From: Deinandra increscens subsp. villosa
Taxonomy: Eukaryota; Streptophyta; Magnoliopsida; Asterales; Asteraceae
DNA: 64,000 nucleotides
NCBI GenBank assembly: GCA_039602395.1
Contig: JBCNJP010000007.1
Span: 107,945,377-108,009,376, forward strand
Direction of reading: 5' to 3'
Shown here: positions 59,001-64,000 of the stretch, piece by piece
How positions within the stretch are numbered: the stretch's first letter is position 1
Layout: each line of letters starts with the position of its first letter
Program-made: the position numbers and the translations under genes
Notes under the pieces: model-generated
Seen by the model: only the letters and a program-made list of their open reading frames with translations
What the model was told of the DNA's origin: nothing
Databases searched by the model: none

Positions 59001-60579
59001 CCGTAAGGATTTGATTATTCGGACCAGGTAGACGAATGATTTTGTCAAAGCAAACGAGTTCAGCGTGATGTCGAGATAACCAATCCATTCCAATGATAAT
59101 ATCAAAGCTTCCAAGAATCATAGGTATTAAATCAATAGGATAGAGGTGATCTTTAAAGTTTAGTGTACAATTGCGAATGATAGAATTAAGAGTGACTGGC
59201 TTTCCATCCGCAATTTCGACCGAAATGGAAGGATTAAGAATAGTACGTGGCATAGCAAGTAAGGGTTCAAATTCCAAGGAAACAAAACTCTTATCGGCAC
59301 CCGAATCAAATAAAATAGAAGCGTAACGATTATTGACTAAGAACGTACCGTTAACGACTTCCTGGTTAACCTGAGCTTGGTTGGTATTGAGATTGAAAGC
59401 ACGAGCAGGTGCTCCACGATTATTGTTGATCGGAGGGTTGGTGTTTGCAAGTCTGGGACAGGCATTGCGGAAGTGACCAGGGTCTCCACAGTTGTAGCAG
59501 GCTCGGATATTTGGAACTTGAGCATTCATAGGTTGAGCCGGACGTTGAGTCATAGGTTGAGTCCTCAAAGGTTGAGCTTGCATCGGAAAACGACAAACGT
59601 TGATCCTATGACCAAAACGTCCGCAATTGTCACACTTCCAGCAAGGGGTAGTGGTAGGATGATGATATTTACAAATGTTGCACTCGGGATGGGGTCCAAC
59701 ATAAGGTTTCTTGGCAGGAGGAGCAGCAGGTTTGGAAGGAGTAGCGGTGGTAGGAGCGGTGGTTACAGCGAAGTTTTTAGCATTCCTCTTCCTTTTATTT
59801 GATTTAGCAGACGAGGACTCGGCTTTAACCTCCTTTTCCTTCCCCTTGTTCTTGGTTTTTGTTTCCTTTTTAGAACCTTTCCGAGTCAAGTTCCCGGCTT
59901 TAACATGATTATCAGTCAACCTTCCAGCAAGGCGCATGGCTTCATCGAGAGTTGAGGGTTTACTTGCCCAGAGAGCATTTTGGATGATCATAGGAAGACC
60001 ACCAATGAAATTTTCAATGCATATGTAGTCAGGAGAGGCCTTATCAGGTAACAAAAGCTTTAGTTCTTGGAAACGGTCCATATAAGCTTGACTTTCTCCA
60101 CTGTCTTGTTCCAAATCATGAAATTCATCTTCGAGCATCTTCATTTCGCTACGCGGGCAAAATTTTTCTTTGATTACATCCTTGAATTGACCCCAAGGTA
60201 AAGCCAGAGCGTTATCAGAACCCCGGAGTCGTTTTTCGCCATTCCACCAAGTAAGAGCTTTCTTGGTCAAAGAACTGCTAGCACGACAGACTTTCAAGTT
60301 TTCAGGGCACTCGCTATTGGTGAAGGTATTCTCCATACCTTCGAACCATTGGAGTAGACCGGTAGGGCCTTCAGATCCAGAAAACTTGGGAGGGTTACAT
60401 GAGTTGAAATGCTTGAATGAGCAATTAGTAGCAGCATCGTGATTGTTGTGATTAGTATCCAGACCTTGTTGAAGTTGAACCATCATATTAGGAATGACGG
60501 TTGCCATCTGGGTGGCGATTAAAGAGGCCATTTTGCGGTCCTTGTTGCCCTTGCGCTGACCACGGAAACGAGTCGACAT
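56035..60579 (-). CDS. Gypsy gag-pol polyprotein
   Basis: Uninterrupted 1514-aa frame with ATG at 60579. In order: gag capsid (WFEGMENTF, ALTWWNGEK; about 1-290); CCHC zinc knuckles (CDNCGRFGHRINVC near 318 and CYNCGDPGHFRNAC near 365); aspartic protease (LFDSGADKSFVS near 423); reverse transcriptase (CIDYRELNKLTIKNRYPLPR near 664, FIDDIL near 760); RNase H (VYCDAS near 903); integrase with HHCC finger (from HPGADK near 1103) and DDE core (MDFITKLPRTSSGHDSIWV, SDRDGRF near 1225, HPQTDGQTERTIQ); then a GPF/Y region and a chromodomain-like tail (FVEKPVEIMDREVKQL, GPEFTWEREDQM; about 1455-1505). All catalytic motifs are present and no stop was seen. The retrotransposon encodes its own reverse transcription and integration machinery. 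Confidence 0.97.
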   Translation of the reverse strand: MSTRFRGQRKGNKDRKMASLIATQMATVIPNMMVQLQQGLDTNHNNHDAATNCSFKHFNSCNPPKFSGSEGPTGLLQWFEGMENTFTNSECPENLKVCRASSSLTKKALTWWNGEKRLRGSDNALALPWGQFKDVIKEKFCPRSEMKMLEDEFHDLEQDSGESQAYMDRFQELKLLLPDKASPDYICIENFIGGLPMIIQNALWASKPSTLDEAMRLAGRLTDNHVKAGNLTRKGSKKETKTKNKGKEKEVKAESSSAKSNKRKRNAKNFAVTTAPTTATPSKPAAPPAKKPYVGPHPECNICKYHHPTTTPCWKCDNCGRFGHRINVCRFPMQAQPLRTQPMTQRPAQPMNAQVPNIRACYNCGDPGHFRNACPRLANTNPPINNNRGAPARAFNLNTNQAQVNQEVVNGTFLVNNRYASILFDSGADKSFVSLEFEPLLAMPRTILNPSISVEIADGKPVTLNSIIRNCTLNFKDHLYPIDLIPMILGSFDIIIGMDWLSRHHAELVCFDKIIRLPGPNNQILTVHGDKPSNGLKLMSCTKARKYLRKEYEAFLAHIMEVREEENKIEDIPIVRDYPEVFPEDIKGLPPVRQVDFRIDLIPGATPVAKSPYRLAPSEMQELSKQLQELSDKGFIRPSSSPWGAPVLFVKKKDGTFRMCIDYRELNKLTIKNRYPLPRIDDLFDQLQGANCFSKIDLRSGYHQLRVSEEDVHKTAFRTRYGHFEFTVMPFGLTNAPAVFMDLMNRVCKPYLDKFVIVFIDDILIYSKSRSEHETHLRQILELLKKEQLYAKFSKCEFWLKEVQFLGHIVNDKGILVDPAKIQAIKSWSTPSTPTEIRSFLGLAGYYRRFISNFSKIAVPLTALTQKDKIFEWGPAQEEAFQTLKQKLCDAPILTLPDGNDDFVVYCDASRLGLGCVLMQRGKVIAYASRQLKIHEKNYTTHDLELGAVVFALKIWRHYLYGTKCIIYTDHKSLQHIFNQKELNMRQRRWVELLNDYDCNILYHPGKANVVADALSRKEHLKPILFQTTHRLSDLQTRIFEAQHISVTEGNMYEEMSCGAELQLETKPNGLLYFLNRLWIPNRDDLRTTIMNEIHKSRYSIHPGADKMYQDLRTHYWWPGMKKDIALFVAKCLTCSKVKAEHQRPFGLLEQPAVPEWKWENISMDFITKLPRTSSGHDSIWVIVDRLTKSAHFLPIRENDGAEKLARIYVKQIVCRHGIPLSIISDRDGRFISHFWQSLQSTLGTRLDLSSAYHPQTDGQTERTIQTLEDMLRACVIDFGGNWDSHLPMAEFSYNNSYHSSIGMAPFEALYGRKCRSPVCWNEIGEAQITGPELIQETTDRISQVRDNLLAARSRQKSYADKRRKPLEFKVGDLVLLKVSPWKGIVRFGKKGKLAPRYVGPFKILEKVGKVAYRLELPPELANVHPTFHVSNLRKCLADESLYVPLEDLTIDESMQFVEKPVEIMDREVKQLKRSRIPIVKVRWESKRGPEFTWEREDQMKTKYPHLFRQSSRI

Positions 60580-61235
60580 GCTAAAGAGAAAAATGTTCGT
60601 GAGACTAGTGATAAGACATGATTGATAATCAATTTGGAATGCGAATGGTTGTTGTATGTGTCACTAGAGAATCATAGAATATCGAGAATCTTTGTAAAAC
60701 ATAGAATTGCGTTGTTCCTTGATAAAAATGGAGTGGTTCTCATTTCCCGATTGGGAAATTACAACCGTGACTAATCAGAGTTATTAATGGTTCTTGGCAG
60801 TATATGACATGCTTTGGCTTAATAGGTTCTGACACTCTCACCAAGGACTTCCAAATAGACATCCAGGCCCATACAGCTGATCCGGGCTTATACGCAATGT
60901 CTGTTTGGATAGACCCTTAGCTACCGGCATCTTCCCCCTTCCAGTTACTACATGTCTACTGACAAAAGCCTAACCCCGACGGATTTAAAATCAGAATTCA
61001 ATTCCAAAATGGTACGTAAGGCACCATTACTTAAGGAAATAGGCTAGGAAGCCTAAAGATTCCGTGTGTGTAAGTGTCTTTAATAGTAAGACGAGATTTT
61101 GAGAAAGGCATAGTTAAATAGCAGATAAGGACATCACATAATATAATAGGCATACTAACATGAGTTAATCATGTGGGACACCTAAGGCATAGTCTAGGTT
61201 ATCCAGTTCTAATAACCTAAATCCCTATAACCAAG
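60580..61235 (-). other. Gypsy 5' untranslated leader
   Basis: Lies between primer-binding site and gag-pol ATG on the minus strand, about 650 bp. No conserved frame. Confidence 0.7.
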
Positions 61236-61247
61236 GCTCTGATACCA
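61236..61247 (-). other. Primer-binding site (initiator Met tRNA)
   Basis: Minus strand TGGTATCAGAGC, the standard complement to the 3' end of plant tRNA-iMet. It lies three bases inside the 5' LTR. Confidence 0.95.
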
Positions 61248-61250
61248 ATC

Positions 61251-63854
61251 TGTCACACCCCAACCGACGGCGGAATATGTCGGGGCATGATGATTGTCCA
61301 GATGCTCATGACAACTAATTAAAGTTGAAATATATTTAACATGCCCTTTTATTTCATTTATTAGAATATCTTACAAACATGAAACAGACAAAACATAATA
61401 ACATAGGTACTGTAATTAAACATTGATTAACTAGGTCCAGCATCCTATAGTGATCACATACTGGCTCAAACACGATTACCTGCAACATGTATAAGGTAAA
61501 GTGTCAACTACAAAAGTAGTTGGTGAGTAAGCATAGGTTTAATACATAATATCAGTATAAATCATGCGATCTATGTGTTTAGTGAATGTTCATAGAATAT
61601 GATAAACAAGTATTGTAATAGTGTAATCAACCGCGTATCAAACCCTTGACAATTAGGCTTTCAATCACAAGGCGCCACACGCGAGGCATGCCAAGTGGGT
61701 TGTCAAACCAATAGATCTATTATCGTTACCCCGGCTCGGTATGTTAATGAGTACGCATGCTAGTGTAATAGTATTGGAATACAACAACAATCATGGTCCA
61801 AACAAGTTTAACACATCAAGAACACACATAACGAGCATAGGATTCGCATTTAGTTTTAGCTAAGTAAATATAGAGTTTGGAATTTGAGATAGAGATACAT
61901 GTTACACCCCAAAGTATTAAAAGAGAAGGGGGCTATGAATACTCACCTGATAAGGTGATAGGAAAAGAGACAACGCCGATTCGTGAAGGACAAGTAACTC
62001 AAGGATTATCCTAATGAATCAAATAAGGTATATGAATATAGGAATTCAAAATGAATCAAGTTTTAAGTATTTGAGGAAGGTTATATTTGATTAGGTCAAA
62101 ATTACCATTTTGCCCTTCTATAGGTAAATTAGGGTTTTAGTAAAGATGTGTATTCCTAATATTTTATCAATTATCACTTCTAAGCTCATGAATACTTATT
62201 GTATATAAAATTATGATCTAGTACCAAAAATCAAGTCTTAATATCTTCCGGTTTATTTATTATTAAATAAACATATTCAAAACCCTAATTTTAATAAAAT
62301 AATTAAATAATTACCAAAACTCATTAGATTTTGGAACAAACTTAGGGTTTTACTCATATTACTATATTATAATATTCTTGAAAATATAAAACCCTAATTC
62401 ATTGTCGTTTATCTAGTTTTGACAAAATAATGACGTGAAAACCCTAATTTCGGTGTAATTTTATATAAAATACCAAACATGCTCAAAACTTGAAATTAAC
62501 TTAGGGCTTTCTTTGTATACATTATTTTAAGATTACCTACAAAAATTTAGACCCTAATTCCAACCCAATCACCCAAAATCAAAGATTTATCTCAAGAACC
62601 CTAATTTTAGCATGAATTTTTAGAAATCATACTTAGAGATCGAATTTGCAAAAACTGAGATAGGTTATTTTAGATCATACCTAGAGGACCTTGACTGCTG
62701 AATCTCAGATCAAAACTCCAAACGAGCAGCTCGAATTTGATAGACGAAGTTTCGGACGAGTTTAAGGGTTTTTTTTGGGTTGATGATTCGCGAAATTGGT
62801 GAGTTTGATTGATGATTCGAGCCCGTTTTTATACTGATCAGGAGCGCAGGGGGTTCCTACACGTATCCCAGGTGACTAATCGAGCTAAAATGACACGAAT
62901 TCGATCCTACATGAGCTGGAACATCGTGACTAAGGTGCTGGTCGCTTTCAGCGACCAGATTGGGCGGAGGTACGCGCAGGGGGGGGGCTGGGGCTCGGCG
63001 ACCCGCCAAGCACTTTGCTGCTTTGGCAGTTTTGGTCCCTCAAGTTTATAATTGCATTTTTGACCCCGAACTTCTACCGAACTGTTATTTTATGCACCAA
63101 ATCATTATAAAACATGTTTATAAAAGTTTCTAAGTCTCGGGACATGCTCGATGATATACGAATACGTGCGTTTTATAACTTTCAATAAATTGCACATTTA
63201 GTCCCTCAACTTTTGTTTTATGTGTCTTAGCTTTATATCTTTCGATGTAACTAATGTTTTAAGTTCAAAATGATATTAGAATACTTTCTTAAGATTTATA
63301 AGGCTTGGGATACGTTTAACGATGCTTAAAATATTTATTTTATATATATTTATATATATATTATTTGTTAAAAACTATGAAAAATCATCAAAATTCATTA
63401 AAATTCATCATAATTCACCATATTGATTCGTGATATAGAATTCATTAAATATAATGTTATAGAATAATAGAATGAGAATTCTTGGAATGTACGAACTCCC
63501 GGTTAATACCGAAATCGCACGAAAACTCGTATTTTTGCTACTTTTGTTTTAAACCTCGAACTTTTACGAAACCTCACATACATTTACTTGTGTGTATGAC
63601 TAGTATTACCCACAAGTATTATATATGTTTAGAATGCTAAAGTTTTCCGGTTTTGCACAATTAGCAAAAACAACTGAGTTATGGATCCGATTTGCACTGA
63701 ATTGAAACATCGAATTTCACGAATATTGTGATTGAAGGATTAAATCATGGAATACATGAAATAACAATATAAAATACGAAATGATTCTTTATTGATTATC
63801 AACCAAGATAGAAAACGGGTCGGGTAATTACAATGGATTAACCGAAGTGTTACA
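61251..63854 (-). repeat. 5' LTR of the gypsy element
   Basis: Offset by 7853 bp from the 3' LTR and same length (2604 bp), with identical termini, identical internal frame and identical G9 tract. Confidence 0.97.
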
Positions 63855-63922
63855 GGTGGGGAATGATGAGGTGGCACCAAAAATAGAGTGGGAGATTGGG
63901 GAAATGGGGAGAGTATTGCAAT

Positions 63923-64000
63923 TAACCTAATGTGTATGACCAAAGGTTAAGGTAAACTTTTTTTCAGAGGGTTTAAACTAAGCATTCAGTCAAAACATTA
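63923..64000. other. Flanking sequence right of the Harbinger-like element
   Basis: Short AT-rich tail. No feature recognised. Confidence 0.4.

Larger units (their letters stand above)
53398..63854 (-). mobile_element. Complete Ty3/gypsy retrotransposon (chromovirus, Tekay/Del-like)
   Basis: 10,457 bp, minus-strand orientation. Two LTRs of 2604 bp each, 5-bp target duplication GGTGG (53393-53397 and 63855-63859), primer-binding site for initiator Met tRNA, polypurine tract and one intact gag-pol ORF. The LTRs look identical at every position I compared, including the same G9 run, and are exactly the same length. Insertion was thus very recent and the copy may be competent. Clade assignment rests on the chromodomain-like C-terminus and large LTRs. 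Confidence 0.95.
51462..63922 (+). mobile_element. Harbinger-like element (ORF1 only), split by a gypsy insertion
   Basis: Left edge GGTTAAAAGCAATGGG and right edge complement GGTTAATTGCAATACT are imperfect inverted ends, with TTA-type flanks as in PIF/Harbinger. Next to the left end is a GC-rich array of GGGTTCGG units (51471-51560). Next to the right end GGGGAAATGGGG recurs on both sides of the gypsy insertion (53337-53396 and 63892-63911). This shows 53398-63854 was inserted into the right terminal region. Without it the element is about 2.0 kb. It carries the Myb/SANT ORF but no DDE transposase. End positions are approximate. Confidence 0.6.

Overview
The window is plant nuclear DNA. It holds intron-rich genes with GT-AG introns, organelle-targeted proteins, a PPR-DYW editing factor and dense nested plant transposons in an AT-rich background. 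The repeat types (Tekay-like gypsy elements, stand-alone Harbinger Myb/SANT ORFs, a GC-rich RT-tail cassette) suggest a eudicot, possibly Asteraceae. That family-level guess is inference.

Four ordinary genes can be read exon by exon. They are an E/DYW-type PPR protein (+, 2377-4194), a chloroplast K+/H+ antiporter of the KEA1/KEA2 type (-, 10955-4459, 20 coding exons, about 1169 aa), a phosphomannomutase (-, 24294-20424, 11 coding exons, 249 aa) and a mitochondrial NAD-malic enzyme of the NAD-ME2/beta type (-, 36064-28409, 19 exons, 609 aa). All keep open frames across every predicted junction. KEA and PMM also have a spliced 5' leader.

A less obvious locus lies at about 42.3-43.0 kb. A promoter with site II (TGGGCY) motifs, a TATA-like box and a telo-box is followed by two box C/D snoRNA candidates. 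Their internal guides are complementary to two adjacent 13-nt stretches of 25S rRNA. This looks like an independent snoRNA cluster and is the finding I would check first.

The rest is mobile DNA. From left to right: LINE and RTE remnants; a 242-bp-arm foldback; a 2.4-kb solo LTR (TSD AAAGT) that splits a LINE; hAT- and Harbinger-type MITEs; tRNA-like SINEs with target duplications; a GC-rich CCHC/'DLT' cassette; a 500-N assembly gap; a hAT-type element carrying a GC-rich exon-like block; a nearly intact hAT transposon (TSD ATAATGGT) broken by one frameshift and one stop; and a truncated L1-like LINE. At the right end a Harbinger-like element with only the Myb/SANT ORF has been split by a complete 10.46-kb gypsy retrotransposon. 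That gypsy has equal-length, apparently identical 2604-bp LTRs, an intact 1514-aa polyprotein, an iMet-tRNA primer site and TSD GGTGG, so it inserted very recently.

Exon boundaries were placed by eye from splice consensus, frame continuity and remembered family sequences. No alignments were run.
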